A DNA stretch of 64,000 nt from Tetrapyrgos nigripes (GCA_013368315.1 JAACJM010000024.1:1-64000); one strand, 5' to 3'. Shown: positions 22,205-34,509, counted from the stretch's first letter. Numbers and translations: made by a program. The notes: generated by a model from the letters alone, not told the origin.

Positions 22205-24620
22205 AACATGAACAAGGCAATCTTAGAGATTTCATACTTGACTCAATAAATCCATATTGTCTTAGACGCTAGAAGCCCCATCAGTAGTTATAGTTGCAAG
22301 TACTCAACAAGCGAGAGAGAACTCAGAAAGAACTTTTAGTGTACTATGTATTCACAGGTTCGAAGTAGTATGTATGTACGAGGCTAGGAAAATGTAGGTA
22401 CAGGATAAGGGTATTAAAGGTATTAAAGGATTGAACAGGCGTATCACTTAGTTTCCATCAACCTAGCCATAGGAAGGTATTATAAGGATGTACTGTTATC
22501 TGAGTCGATGTCCAATGCGATACTCAGATGTTGATGTCAACGTCCAAGACGCTGGACTGGAATACATTTGTGTATATGAGCATCTTGGACGGTCACATAC
22601 TCAGATGTAGATTTCAATCCATCTGTTGTTGATCTCAATCTAGCTGTCTATGTGAATGTCCAAGACGCTGGAATACATCTGTGTATATGAGCGTCTCGGA
22701 CGGTCACATACTCAGATGTAGATCACAATCCATCTGAGTATGCGAGCGTATTGGACGTTCACATACTCAGATGCATATTTCAATCCATCTGTGTATGCGA
22801 GCGTCTTGGACATTCACATATCTAGATGTCAATGTTTACCTTGCCACCCTGGATTTCACCCCCTGAACATCTTTTAGCAGCTCCACAACACTCATAATTG
22901 GAAAGAGGGAGTATGAATACGCCTCTTGGCTTCACTTGGGGATTTTTAAACAGTCCAAATTCCCAAGAGAAAGAGGGGAAAGCGGAATTGTGGCTGAGTG
23001 TTATTACTACCGCTACTAAAACATACTTTTCCTCGCTACAAGTTCTCATCGTCGTGGTTCCCAGCTTTATCGAGTTGCTCTATCAATTTTGCATCCAATT
23101 AGAGGGTAGACATAGGCACTTTCTGAAAGTCCATAGCCTCCTGGACGCTACGCGAATGCTTGGCCTAAGACGCTTGTACAAGTCCAATGGTAATTATAAC
23201 TAAGGCGCAGAAATTGTGCAGTAAGTCTTCAACATAGCATCCGGACAGATATGAACTTATCATCCAGGAAGATACAAACTTATCTACAGAATATCAGAAG
23301 TTACTTAGTCTGGTCCAATCATAACGTCTGAAATGCTGAGATGAAAGTGATTACTGTGCAAATTAACAGATGCTAGAAGCCCCATCCGTAATTATAGTTC
23401 AGTAAGTATTCAACATATGTGGGAAGATATAAACTTATTGTCCTCGATGATACAAACTTATCTAAAGAATGTAGGAACTTACGGTAAGGATTATTCTGGT
23501 CCAATCATATTGTCCGGGACACAGAAACAAAAATGATTATGTACTGTGTGCATTGTCTAAGACGCTACTAGTCCAATCAGTAATTACAGCTTAGACGCGG
23601 AAATTGTGCAGTGAGTACTCAACATAACATAGCGTCCAGGAAGATACAAACTTATCCACCCAGACGGGGAAATCGTGCAGTAAGTATTAACCATAGCATC
23701 CGGGCAGATATAATCATATCGTCTGAGACGCTGAAATTAAGATGATTACTGTGTGTACTGTTTAAGACATATAAATTATTGGTAAATACTGTGTGTATTG
23801 TCTAAGACGCTACAAGTCCAATCAGGTAATTGTGCAGTGAGTATACAACATGGTATCCGGGCAGAGATCAGCTTATCGTCCAGGAAGATACAAACTTATC
23901 TAGAGGATGTAAGCAGTTGAAAGTTCCATCAGTAAATATAGCTCAGACAGAGAAATAAATTTATCGTCCAGGAGGATACAAACTGATCCACAGGAAGTAA
24001 GAAGTTACAGTGAACATTATGGTGGTATAGATAAGAAGGAGGATTAAACTTATCGTCCAGGAGGATACAACTGATCCACAGGAAGTAAGAAGTTACAGTA
24101 AGCATTATAATCATATCGTCTGAGATGCTGAAATGAAACTGATTACTGTGCATATTGTTCAAGACATATAAATTATTGTTGTAAACACTGTGTGAAGTCC
24201 AATCAGTAATTATACCACACACATGGAAATTGTGCAGTCAGTATTCAACATAGCATCCGGGCACAATAAACTTATCTAGAGGATGTAAGCAGTTAAAAAT
24301 CGAATAAGTACATATAGATCAGACAGAGAAACAAACTTATCGTCCAGGAGGATACAAACTGATCCACAGGAGTTAAGAAGTTGCAGTAAGCATTATTGTG
24401 GTCCATTTGTAACGTCTGAGACGCTGAAGTGAAACTGATTACTGTCCATGTTGTTCAAGACATCTAAATCATCATTGTAAATACTGTGTGTATTGTCCAA
24501 GACGCTACAATCAGTCATTATAGCGCACATGTAATATTCAACATAGCATCTGAGCACCTATAAGCCTATCGTCCAGGAAGATATAAACTGAGCTACAATT
24601 GCACTGTTAAAAACATAAAG
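22205..24620. repeat. Complex satellite array
   Basis: Imperfect repeats occur throughout. At 22500-22830 there are units of about 50-110 bp with GTCCAAGACGCTGG, GCGTCTTGGAC and CAGATG...CATCTG. At 23200-24560 there are units of roughly 200 bp carrying ATCGTCCAGGAAGATACAAA, AAATTGTGCAGT, CAACATAGCATC and GTCTGAGACGCTGA in a fixed order. No coding frame survives. Unit borders blur because of deletions. Confidence 0.8.
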
Positions 24621-24631
24621 GGTGAAAGTGT

Positions 24632-25020
24632 ATGTCTCTCCTTCCCTACTGTCTTCTGTTCTCTAGTCTCTTAACTTGTCAAAGCCCAGTCCCTCCCCTA
24701 GTCATTCCCTCAGGAACCCAATTGACATTGTCCAGGAAGCTAGAGTATGTCTCTCCTTCCCTACTGCCTTCTGTTCTTTACTGTCTCTTTCCTTGTGTTG
24801 AATCTATTGTCCAGGAAGCTAGAGTACACCTCTCCTTCCCTGCTGCCTTCTCTTCTCTAGTCTCTTCCCAAGTCATTCCCTAAGTCCTTCCCTAGTCCCT
24901 TCCCAAGTCATTCCCTAGTCCTTTCCCTAGTCCCTTCCCTAGTCCTTTCCCTAGTCCCTTCCCTAGCCCTTCCCTAGTCCCTTCCCTAGTCCTTCCCTAG
25001 TCCTTCCCTAGTCCCTGGCC
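24632..25020. repeat. Short-unit tandem repeats, CT-rich
   Basis: There are three copies of a unit containing CTCTCCTTCCCTACTGCCTT (about 24635, 24750 and 24832), the last two preceded by CAGGAAGCTAGAGTA. A run of TTCCCTAGTCC-type repeats follows to about 25020. Confidence 0.8.
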
Positions 25021-25120
25021 TAGCCTCACCCTATCGCCCACCCTAGCCCCACCCTAGCGCCCACCCTAGCCTAAAACCCTAAGATGACCCTAGGACCCCC
25101 TAATAACCCTAACCCTAAGC
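25021..25120. repeat. Degenerate interstitial telomere-like repeats
   Basis: The stretch is built of CACCCTAGC-type units that grade into ACCCTAAG, ACCCTAGG and AATAACCCTAACCCTAAG. Three exact CCCTAA hexamers are present; TTAGGG is the common fungal telomere unit. The LINE fragment starts directly after it. Confidence 0.55.
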
Positions 25121-25926
25121 TTGCGAGTCTCTGGGTCAAGTGTTGAGCTGGGAACTTGCTAAAATGCTCTGGGAAAAGAAGTCTGATGAGGAATTGTACT
25201 GCTCAGGGATTGGTACAATCATTGGAGCTGTGGCTTGCAAAGTGACAAACAGTCAGTCTGGGAAACGCATACAAGGAGATACATGTTTTTGGAGAATACT
25301 AATTGCGGAATCCATGTACCTGATATGGGTCCTGCGTTGTGAAAGAATCATGACCAAAGATGACACGCCGTTCTCTCAAACAGAGATAACGAACAGGTGG
25401 TGGAAGATAATGAATGAAAGACTTAAACTTGATGCCAGGATGACAAATAGGAAATTTGGAAACAAGGCCACGCCCAAAAAAGTTGTCAAAAATACCTGGA
25501 AAGGCCTACTCCACAGTGAGAAAAACTTACCAAAAGATTGGACTAAATTAGCAGGGGGTTTTAGTGGGTATTGAGCAGGATCTGGCAAGGACTGGGAACT
25601 GCGAGAGGCAAGGCAACTCACCTCAATGAACGGCCCCCTCTCTCAGGAGGGACAGGTTTGCCTGTCTCAATGAATGAGAGCTCTTGATTTTGACGGCTTC
25701 ATTTGTAACAAAGACTTTCGTTTTCTGCTCCGAGTCCCACACTTTGTGGATAAAGGCATTTCCCCTGGGAGGAAAAACTATGTTTATGTTCTATGCTACT
25801 GTATATACCGTCGAGGTTTAAATCCCTTGTCCCCCCAACTGCGGGCCTGAGTTAATGACCCTCATTGAGGGTCTCCTTGCTGGCTAGCAAAATGGCTATC
25901 CAAACGCTCCTCCAAATAAAAAAAAA
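25121..25926 (+). mobile_element. 5'-truncated non-LTR retrotransposon (LINE) 3' end
   Basis: The open frame 25140-25574 encodes about 144 residues that I recognise as the C-terminus of Tad1-like LINE proteins: RILIAESMYLIWVLRCERI, then EITNRWWKIMNERLKLD, and WKGLLHSEKNLPKDWT. A 3' untranslated region of about 340 bp follows and ends in an A-rich tail near 25914-25926. 5' truncation is the usual outcome of target-primed reverse transcription. No target duplication was identified. Confidence 0.65.
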
Positions 25927-27598
25927 GACAAGAACTGAGTGTGGGTTGACCACCTTCCTTATTGGGTTGGTGGGAAAAAAAAAGTGATTCCCATTACTGT
26001 CAGGAATCGGTTTTGATCAATGAGCCCTTATAGTGCAGAGTCAGTAGCAATAATTCTGTAAGTCAAAAACATTCAGAAAAAAATAATCAAATAGCACTGT
26101 TGACACTGTCAAGTGAAGAGCAATATCAAAAGCATTCCATGGGCATATAAGTAGCTTAAAAGTAGTCTGAGATGGCTTGAGTGTTTGAGGTGGCTTGAGT
26201 AGAGCTTGAGAATGTCTTGAAGAGAGGTTGATGACACTTTGTATAACATTGAGCTATAATCTTGCTTTTTGCTTTTGACTAAAAAATAAAATTTGTACCT
26301 TTGCTTATTAGTCCTGCCTCAAATCAATGGATTTCTCACATCACTGCATTGAGAGCCTCCTGTAGAATGAACATTATTGGAGCAGTAGAGTTTCCTACTA
26401 GCCAGTATCTATCTGGAACTTAGAAGCCTTCATTACTTTCTGATTTTTATTTCTGTATCTCTTTTTCTTCTCATGACGCACTCCAGCTCAATGCTTTACA
26501 GATGAAGTATTGAAGACATCAGGTTGCAATTAATGTCTACAAATTTGATTCTTTAAGAATCTTACATGCAGTTGTGACAAGTTAAGAAAGTGATGCAAGG
26601 AGTTTCCTCATAGTTCACAGGGACATCTACAGACCCATTGCACATCATCAGAAGGATATTGACCCAGTTGACACTGGTTGGAGCACAGTATTCTCCCTTT
26701 GATTAATGATAATGTGAGTAAGTGGGTACAATGTAGTATACTTATAACTGTGGTAGAAGTCAGGAGCAGTCACTAAATGTAGCAAACAGTGCATGAAGTT
26801 CTGACACCCCTATGCATGGAATTTCTCAGTCTCTTCAGGCTTACATGTAAATCTCACAATATATGGAGTTTGTTTTCATTGTTGGATGGTGCCAATGGTT
26901 ATGAAGAGTATGGAAAATGGCATATATATTACATGGATGATGTGTCTACAAAAAAAAGAAATCATGGGTGGGGGATTGACAATGCGTGTAGTTGCAGCCA
27001 GATACTTGTACTCATCTGCGCTGTGCCGTGTGACGCGTCCGAATTGTTGCGACGCGCTGACGTGCTGAAAAAGACAAAGTCAAATGACCAACAAATGACG
27101 CGTCAGAGCAGAAATGCCGTGATCACGTGAGTCTATGCGTCAGACAACACATCTACGTAGTGCCGTGTGACGTGTTGTGGCGTGCTGAGTGCTGAAAAAG
27201 ATAAAGTCAAACGACGACACGTCAGAGGAGCCGGCGGAATGCCGTGGAAGCGATCGTGTGACTCGGTGTGACAGCCTCTGGCCGCAGGCCAGTCCGAAGG
27301 GCGCCCAGGCGCTTACAGTCAGGTACAGTCAGGCACAGGGTCTCGGCAATCGAGTTGTACCGATCTACCAGTCCCTCGTAAGGATTGAAAGGGTACTATA
27401 GCGCTGATATAGCGGGTTCTCTGGCAAGCCAAATCGGTTTCAGTCAATGTCGATATCAGAGTATGATCAGTACCGATATGAACGGTGTTCCTTGTATGCA
27501 TACGGCTTCGTTCCAACTGCGCATGAAGCTCCATTCTGCTTCTGTATGTTCTGATCCAAAGCGGACTCCTTCTCCCGCATTGACGCTGTGCAACAAGG
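25927..27598. other. AT-rich stretch without a recognised gene
   Basis: I see no conserved frame. A GC-richer part at 27020-27262 holds two diverged copies of a unit of about 120 bp (starting GTGCCGTGTGACG, containing GCTGAAAAAGA and AAAGTCAAA, then GTCAGAG and AATGCCGTG), about 140 bp apart. Confidence 0.5.
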
Positions 27599-27600
27599 TA

Positions 27601-28290
27601 CAGTCGAACATCTCAGAATGCATAGAGGTGGTTCCAGGATTTCTCTATGCATTCTATAGACCACTAAATTACACAAAATGTACCTACTATTCAATTTTTC
27701 ATCCAAAATATGCATTCATTGTTGTCTGCTTGACCTGAGTGCCTGTGTGTCGCTTCAATTTGCCCCAGAACTTGAGAATTGCTTCCTGTAGCTTCAATCC
27801 CTCCTCAGCGAGTACAGGATCATCAAGGCGACTGCTCAAACACTGCATTTCAAGTGTTTGGCATGTTCCCATCAACTCGCCAAGACTGATGTCAGGGGGG
27901 GCTTCACTCTCGTCCTTGTTGTCATCCTCAATCTCTATAATCTCCCCACAGCTGACAAGGAGCTCATTTCTTCTCTTGCTCGTGAGGCATGATTGGAGGG
28001 GAGGGAAAGGTGATTGTGAATTCTTGAAATTTTCCAAAAAGTTTTTTGTTCTAGAGTGCCACATTGGGGGAAAGCCTTGTTTTCTCACTTTTGATAATTT
28101 TATTATCCCCTAATCCAGACTTTCATGCTCCATACATTTGCATGTATCTACAAATGCATAATGGTCCAAAATGGCTATGCATTATGCAATTTTCAACGAT
28201 TTTGACAGGGAACCATGCTTGTTCCAGTAAATCTTGATGCATTCCAAGATTTATGCAATATGACATTATGCAATCTGAGATGTTCAACTG
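27601..28290 (-). mobile_element. Tc1/mariner (pogo-like) internal-deletion derivative
   Basis: The 690-bp element is flanked by TA on both sides (27599-27600 and 28291-28292). The ends are CAGTCGAACATCTCAG and, on the other strand, CAGTTGAACATCTCAG. On the minus strand a 129-codon frame (27699-28088) ends QTTMNAYFG. It resembles the C-terminal tail of pogo/Tigger-type transposases, after an acidic segment. The catalytic DDE part is absent, so the copy is non-autonomous. It shares its termini with the 142-bp MITE at 40569. Confidence 0.75.
27699..28088 (-). pseudogene. C-terminal remnant of a pogo-like transposase
   Basis: The 129 residues include an acidic segment (EIIEIEDDNKDESEAPPD), a helical stretch (LGELMGTCQTLEMQCLSSRL) and a basic terminus KRHTGTQVKQTTMNAYFG. 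The terminal TT.NAYFG is like the TTLDxFF tails seen at the end of pogo-family proteins. No DDE triad is encoded. Whether the first Met is used is unknown. Confidence 0.45.
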
Positions 28291-28292
28291 TA

Positions 28293-29760
28293 CTGGGGAA
28301 ATAGCAAGAAGCGCTGAAAATAACGGCAGAAGACGAAGGTAGACGCCGTTCTGTTAATTCACTGAAATGCAGTTGCTGCTGCTTCGATGTGAACGGTGTT
28401 TCTCGTATGCATACGGACTACTACCTCGCCGAGGAGGCCCAGGACTTGTCGTAGACCTTTCCTTCAAGCCTTTTATATTCAATTCCAGTAAATTAATGAA
28501 GCAGAGGTGGAAAAGATACAAACTAAGTTCAAGCGCTGACATGCACCACATCTTTTTTGGAATAAAGACCCATCACGATAATGAGCACAGCACTCTTTCC
28601 GGGAAAGGATGCGCTCAGAATTGCAACTTTACTTTTTTCATGGGTATCATTCCAGCGGTAACATTAACCGAACACGGCATCTGGGCTAGTGGCGTCTCGC
28701 GGAGGGAGTACATCGTCAATGGGTGCTATTAGATAGAAGCTCGGGGGAGTTCCCAGCATAGACTTCTAGTAGATAACTCCGGAGTGACTGGAACTTTCGG
28801 AGCTCAAGCCTCTAGCTCAGTCAATCACCGAGGTTCTCCCTTGTACTCTGTACTTCGACTACTGTCTTATATATACTTTGAACCAGGCTCAAGTCAAGTT
28901 GTACAATGTGTGACGCCGCATCAGAATGGGTATCTACGTTTTCGAGCGGGTTGAATCAGCGTCCGAGTCGCTCATCCATAAAGTTTCTATTGCTAGCTAC
29001 TTAAAAAAACATCATGACAGTATACATCTGCAGACATGCTTGAAGAACAGGAAGATATGTCCTAAGACCAGAACTGTTTTCAGTGTGTTTAACAAACGCA
29101 CCTCTAATAATAATTGATATCTACTTCTTTCAGCCCTCAAGTCATCATAAAGTCACCCTAAGACTTGGGGGGAAAATCACTTGCTGAAGGAAAGATAACT
29201 GTTGGTGTAACATATCAAGTTACCGCCAACGTACAAGCTTTCGGGATTGCATGCCGTGCTACTTTACTTCTTCAATTGCTCTATATCGTTTGACGCTTGT
29301 ATCTCTTCCGCAATCCGAAGACAGATTACATAGCATTAGCTGATGGTGTTGGCAAATGAAGCTATAAGATTCTGTCAGTTTTCTCCCCCGCTTCGAAACT
29401 TCTTGTACTTCGGGCTAATAGTACCCGAATGAAGCTATAAGGTTCTGTCAATGTTCTTCTTCTCACCCCCCGGTTATCGGGTTATTATTGGAAATTTATT
29501 CCACGTTTCTCCCCTTTTCTACCTTCCAGTCTCAGGAAACATTCAATGTTCTTACAAAATCTGTCGTAGTTTCCAGAGAAATTCCTATTTTGCCTACAGC
29601 AAATAAGAGGCTCCAAAATTTACTGAGCTATTACGATTACTATTTATAGTAATCGTTTTCTATCCTACGAAACCACCTATTTTTGATTCTAACGCGGATC
29701 GCTGCACCATGTGAATTTGTAACTATATGTATCTGACAATTTATGTGACCTTAGGTCAAG
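28293..29760. other. Stretch without a recognised gene
   Basis: Short frames only. The string GAACGGTGTTtCTcGTATGCATACGG near 28376-28402 is a second copy of a sequence at 27477-27504, so these two pieces flank the mariner derivative as a direct repeat. Two direct copies of AATGAAGCTATAAG(A/G)TTCTGTCA lie near 29357 and 29429. Confidence 0.5.
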
Positions 29761-29765
29761 ATTAT

Positions 29766-29842
29766 GCGGCAATGGAGGATTGAACTCACGACCTCTGGTT
29801 TTCAAAAATTATGCCATGTAAACCACTGCACCATTGAATCAT
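29766..29842 (-). repeat. tRNA-like sequence, probable SINE head
   Basis: On the minus strand there is a good A box (TGGTGCAGTGG, 29823-29833) and a B box (GAGTTCAATCCTC, 29776-29788) at tRNA spacing. The acceptor arms do not pair and the T stem pairs only in part, so this is not a working tRNA gene. A tRNA-derived SINE or a decayed tRNA copy fits better. Confidence 0.5.
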
Positions 29843-30059
29843 ACTTACTTACAAACAAAACCTATTTAAGCTCATATGACCTAAACACGTGTCAGACATT
29901 AGTTGCTCAACTGTGGGAACTATGATGTCTACAACCTCGACCAGTTTTTTTTCATGTCAAGGTTATATTGAGCAAGCCATGTTTTTATCAAAGCTCATTT
30001 GTTTTGCCTGGTTGGTCACTCACTTTGAAGCACCTAATTTCCAATTTGACAAGGAGAGT

Positions 30060-30910
30060 ACACAGGTATGGCTGTAGAGTGAGTGTTTGTAGGGGCAAGG
30101 GGGTTATGCTGGAGGTAGGTAAGTTTATAACAAATTTGAATCATTTGGAGCTTATTGTGGCCTCATCTAATCTGATGTAAAGATGGAAAAAAGCCCCAGG
30201 ATGATAGGTGCTCTGGCTTTGGAGATATGAGTGTCTGCAGTGGTGAGGAGGGTATGTTGGATGTAGGTGAGTTTGCCATGGATTTATTTCATTCTGAGAC
30301 TATTCTGGCCTAGAGGAAAAAAACCCTAGGATGATAGGTGCTCTGCCTGTTGAGATATGAGTGTCTGCAGGGGTGAGGAGGAGGGTATGATGGATGTAGG
30401 TGATATTCTGAGGATATTCTGGCCTCATTTACCTTAAAATGAAGAGGGAAAACCCATGGGTTTCCTTCATTCTGGTATTATTCTGGCCTCATTCAATCAT
30501 AAATGAAGAGGGAGAAAAATCCCAGGATGATAGGCGCTATGGCTGTGGAGATATAAGTGTCTGCAGGGGTGAGGAGGGTATGATGGATGTAATTGACTTT
30601 GATATGGATTTATTTCATTCTGGGAATATTCTGGTCTCATTTAGTTCAAAATGAAGAGGAAAGAAAATACCAGAATGATAGGTGGAGGTAGGAGGGTATG
30701 CTGGATGTGGGTGAGTTTGCCATGGATTTCCTTCATTCTGGTATTATTCTGGCCTCATTTAATTCAAAATGAAGAGGGAATGAAACCCGAAGAATGGAGG
30801 TATGAGTGTCTGCAGAATGTTGAATGGCTTTCTTTGATTCTGGGATTATTCTGCCCTTATTCACTTCAGGACTCAGAGCCAAAAAAAGCAGAGTACTATT
30901 TCATCTGGCT
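30060..30910 (+). repeat. Minisatellite, about 130-250 bp units
   Basis: The motif GTGTCTGCAG starts at about 30231, 30361, 30557 and 30806. Around it each unit carries CAGGATGATAGGTGCT, GGTGAGGAGGGTATG, GATTTCATTCTGG-like and TTCTGGCCTCATTTA-like segments. The reverse complement of the same family forms the array at 57700-58740. Confidence 0.8.
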
Positions 30911-31109
30911 ATAGAAATACTTACAAGAGTCTACAGGGTTAAGGACATGCTGGATTCCTTGGTTGTGGGCTTATTGACTACTAAAAGCAAATGAGGGACA
31001 ACAATCAGGTTTGTATGTGGTCTGGCTGTGGAGTATAGACATCTGGGGATCAGCAGAAAGAACTCATTATTTACTCATATATGTGGGACAGAAATTTTTT
31101 TAAACAAGT

Positions 31110-31195
31110 ATTTCCCCCTCTTCATTTATGATTGAATGAGGCCAGAATAATACCAGAATGAAGGAAACACATGTGTTTTCCCTCTTCATTTTAAA
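31110..31195 (-). repeat. Inverted copy of a minisatellite piece
   Basis: The sequence CCCTCTTCATTTATGATTGA through AAGGAAAC is the reverse complement of about 30436-30512. It marks a local inverted duplication at the edge of the array. Confidence 0.65.
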
Positions 31196-31585
31196 TTAAA
31201 TTAATGCTCTTAATCCAAATATGAATTCATCTCCTTCATATCCCCAAGATCCAAGACTCTACTTCTAATTTATTTCCAAAAAAGTGAAAAAGTGGGATGG
31301 CTATGGACACTATGTGGTATAGCATCCAATATGACTATTGCTATGTCCACTAGGGTAATTTGGGCTCCTGAATCTGAATATTCACTTTGATAGGCACCAT
31401 ATGTTGTGGTTCTGCCACTATTTAATACTTACCCATAAACATAGGTACCTGCAAATATGTATCTTATAAATTTGTGTGAGTAGGTGGGTAGGTGTTATTC
31501 ATTGCCCACAAGACTAATATGAAGTCAGATCCTTCAGATCTTTACGATACAAGACTCTATTCCCAATTTATTCCCTAGACAGCAA
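31193..31585. repeat. Dispersed repeat, left copy
   Basis: This stretch (containing CTAATTTATTTCCAAAAAAG, CATAGGTACCTGCAAATATG and GTAGGTGGGTAGGTG) is the reverse complement, with moderate divergence, of 34510-34885. No coding frame is visible. Confidence 0.65.
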
Positions 31586-31590
31586 ACATA

Positions 31591-32107
31591 CTTGTTGTCA
31601 CAGAAAGTGACGGTCCAGCTATTTTCCCACTGCATCTCTACCACTGTATCTCTACGATGGCTGCATCATTTGGCTTCAAACAAGTTGTAGACAGATTCAG
31701 TAGTAAAATAGAAAGCTTTTGACACCCAAGTTGTGATACCCCAGGCAAGTGGTTCTTCTGTAGATGGGAATTTTGCAAACCCCCACTTTGCTACTCTTTT
31801 TTAAATATCTCACTCAGTTTTATTATGACTGCTGGGGAGTGAGTTCCAACCCCTGTTTTTGAGGCTGCTCTTTCTCCTGGTGTAGTCAGAATTTTCGAAA
31901 AGAAATCATGCGGTGATGTAGCAAAATGAGATTTTCCAAATTGCCCCTTTCTCGAAGTAACCCTTCACTGGGGCATCTCAAATTTGGTGTCAAATGCTTT
32001 CTATTTTACTAATAAACAATACTACAACTTGATTGAAGCCAAACGATGCAGCCGTTGTAGAGATATCGTCAAAAAATAGGCGGACCGTCACTTTCCGTGA
32101 CAATGAG
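31591..32107 (+). mobile_element. 517-bp MITE with long TIRs, copy 1
   Basis: Flanked by TA (31589-31590 and 32108-32109). The ends read CTTGTTGTCACAGAAAGTGA and, on the other strand, CTCATTGTCACGGAAAGTGA. The inverted arms are imperfect and reach about 130-150 bp, including GGCTGCATCATTTGGCTTCA and GGCTGCATCGTTTGGCTTCA. No transposase frame is present. A TA target fits a Tc1/mariner-type transposase. The second copy is at 38462-38978 in opposite orientation. Confidence 0.82.
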
Positions 32108-32433
32108 TAGAGGTTGAATGTGTGCGATTGCAGAAATAGCTTTTACATACACGACACGCGTACACCAAGCCAGAAGTTAGAACGTCCATATCGCCATCAG
32201 CGCCACTCCTCAATGGATAAGGACGAAAATGATTCTGCCTCATGACCCGTCAACCTTAGCACTGGTATGGTCCACGGAGGTCGGAGCAGTCCTGGCATTA
32301 ATTAACACGTTCGTTCATTTCCGTTTCATAAGGCCCGTTGTAGTCTCCCCTAGGCAGACTGTCGAAACATGTTCCATGTATGGATGGAGTCTGCTAGTAC
32401 GCGCGTCGATTTTAGCCTTCAGCGGCTTATTAC

Positions 32434-33210
32434 TAAGGCTGCAACCAAATACTATTAATTACTGTTATAACAGGTTAATAACATGTTAATTACTTAACAT
32501 GTTATGCCTGAGTCCAGTAACAGGTTTTAACTGTTATAACCTGTTATAACTGCTTGGTCTCAATTGGTGGTCCAGGGAGCTGAAAATAAGATATATTCAT
32601 ACCTCTTCAGTACCTGAATAAAGATAACCTCACCTGTCAAAGTACCAATTACTAACCTGCAAGAGTATTCCACCATCAAGAGCTGGCCTTGGAAAGCTTA
32701 CAAAGACTCTTCCTTCACCAATCCTTCACTTTCTGCCAACTTATTGCAGTGAGGGTGCCCTAAGCTAGGTCTGAGCACATTAAGTATGTAAATAAAGAAT
32801 CTTGCTTTTTGCATGGTAATGTAGTCATGGATTGCACTGAGGACATATTGACAGGCAAGCATGGGGTGGTAACAGTGACACTCCTGAAAAAGATGGATTT
32901 TCAGGACAGAAGGAGCCTACATAAATACTATCTGAAATGAGGGAGAGGGGAGATGGTTATGTGAAAGGAAAACTCTGTGTGTACACTGTAGATGAGTGGT
33001 TAAGTCAGAAACATGACTATTGTAAAGTATAAAAACAGATTCAGTTGAAAATGGGCTCTGAAGATTATCAGCAGATGGAAATTTGAGTCAAAAAAAAGTG
33101 CCCATAGGGAACTAGTTAGTAACTAATTATAACTGGTTATAACATATTAAAACCTGTTACCTGTTAATTACACTCTGAGGCATAACAGTATTTAACAGGT
33201 TGCAGCCCTA
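32434..33210. mobile_element. 777-bp hAT-type non-autonomous element
   Basis: Flanked by the exact 8-bp duplication CTTATTAC (32426-32433 and 33211-33218). Terminal inverted repeats are TAAGGCTGCAACC and TAGGGCTGCAACC (12 of 13 identical). Subterminal regions are dense in TTATAAC and AACAGG motifs, many palindromic (GTTATAAC), typical of hAT transposase binding sites. There is no transposase coding. The 8-bp duplication and the terminal sequence define the superfamily. Confidence 0.85.
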
Positions 33211-33218
33211 CTTATTAC

Positions 33219-34505
33219 TAATATATGCTCAAAAAAGAAATTTGGTATTTTGTTGTTCCACTGTGTGTTTTTTTTTGGTTTATTGTCTTCGTTTTGGAAC
33301 TATACTACCCGCGCGAGGTTTAGAAGCCAATGTAGCCAATTTTTATCCCCACAAGACGACACAAAACCGCTCAGAGGGACCCGGGGGAGATTCTTCGGCA
33401 ATTACCGTAACCTCACCGTGCAAGCGACACGACTTACATCTCAAGAGTCTTTGGACTCCTTTGCCTCAAACAAGCTCTTCGGACGTGTATAATGGCCGGC
33501 CAGTATCCTATCTGTAGTTGAAATCCTAAAAACCACCCAGTAACATCACAAACTCAAAAGGTCAGCTCACGTGAATTTACTTTTTTGGGTTTATGACTAA
33601 TAAGTTGCTGTAGGCTAAAATCGACGCGGCTACTACAGGACTAGGCCCGTCGAGGTCGCAGTAGAAAAAGTGAATTGATGGTTCAATGTCAGTCTCCAGT
33701 GGCAAAATGCAATGAATAGCAGTAGTTCATGACAAAGGGAAGAAGACAACAATGAGTAGCTGTCTTCCACAGCGAAAGAGGGACGTGTTTGTCTCGGGAA
33801 ATTTTCATCCTATGTAATTGATACTTTACGATATGTATAGACTATGTACATGATTTGGGAGATGTGGGCTACCCGCCAGGGGTACTAACCCATACCCCTA
33901 CCCGACAAACCTGCCAAAAACCCGTACCCGTCAGAGGGGTACGGGTACGCTTCAAAATACCCATGGGGTACCCATGCAGTTCACTAGCGGAAGCCCAGTC
34001 GATGACAGAGTTGATGCTGCAGCAGTAGGGGCAATGGTAGAGACCCAGGGTGGATGCCTCATTGTCTTCCCTCTTGATTTCAGACTGGTAGTGTCGACTG
34101 TGACAGTGTCAGGAATGTTGTCGACAAACATCTTGTTGAGCTGGCCAAGCTAGCATAGATAATAGACAACTTTTCTCGACGAGCTCCTCAGTCAAATCCT
34201 CGCATTGCGGTGAGGGCAAAGGCCGTTGTCCAGGAGTCGTCGATCTTATGCAGAGCAGCACGCTGGAAAAATTAGCAGGCGAACGATATGCCAGAGGAAC
34301 TTGTGCATGAAAGACTTTAGGACGCAAGGGGAAGGGAATGAACAAAGGGAAGGAGATGGAGTCAAAGAAAGGGAAGAATCTGAGAAGGAAGATAGACTCA
34401 GAGGATATGATTGAAGGTGTTGGATATGCAGTGAAAGCAGCAAAATCCCAGGATGGGTCAAGGAGGCCAACCCATTTGGCAAAAGGAGCTTCAACCTCAT
34501 CTAGT
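33219..34505. other. Stretch without a recognised gene
   Basis: Short frames only. At 33872-33985 a cluster of GGTAC, CCCGTACCCG and GGGTACGGGTACG strings suggests one end of another transposon, but I could not find its partner end. Confidence 0.4.
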
Positions 34506-34509
34506 TTAT

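Noticed and set aside
22205..24620. CRISPR-like array
   Set aside because: Units are imperfect and long, with no constant short repeat and unique spacers, and the genome is eukaryotic.
28926..29117. Candidate small gene (63 codons)
   Set aside because: No conserved motif, and it lies in repeat-rich sequence; likely a chance frame.
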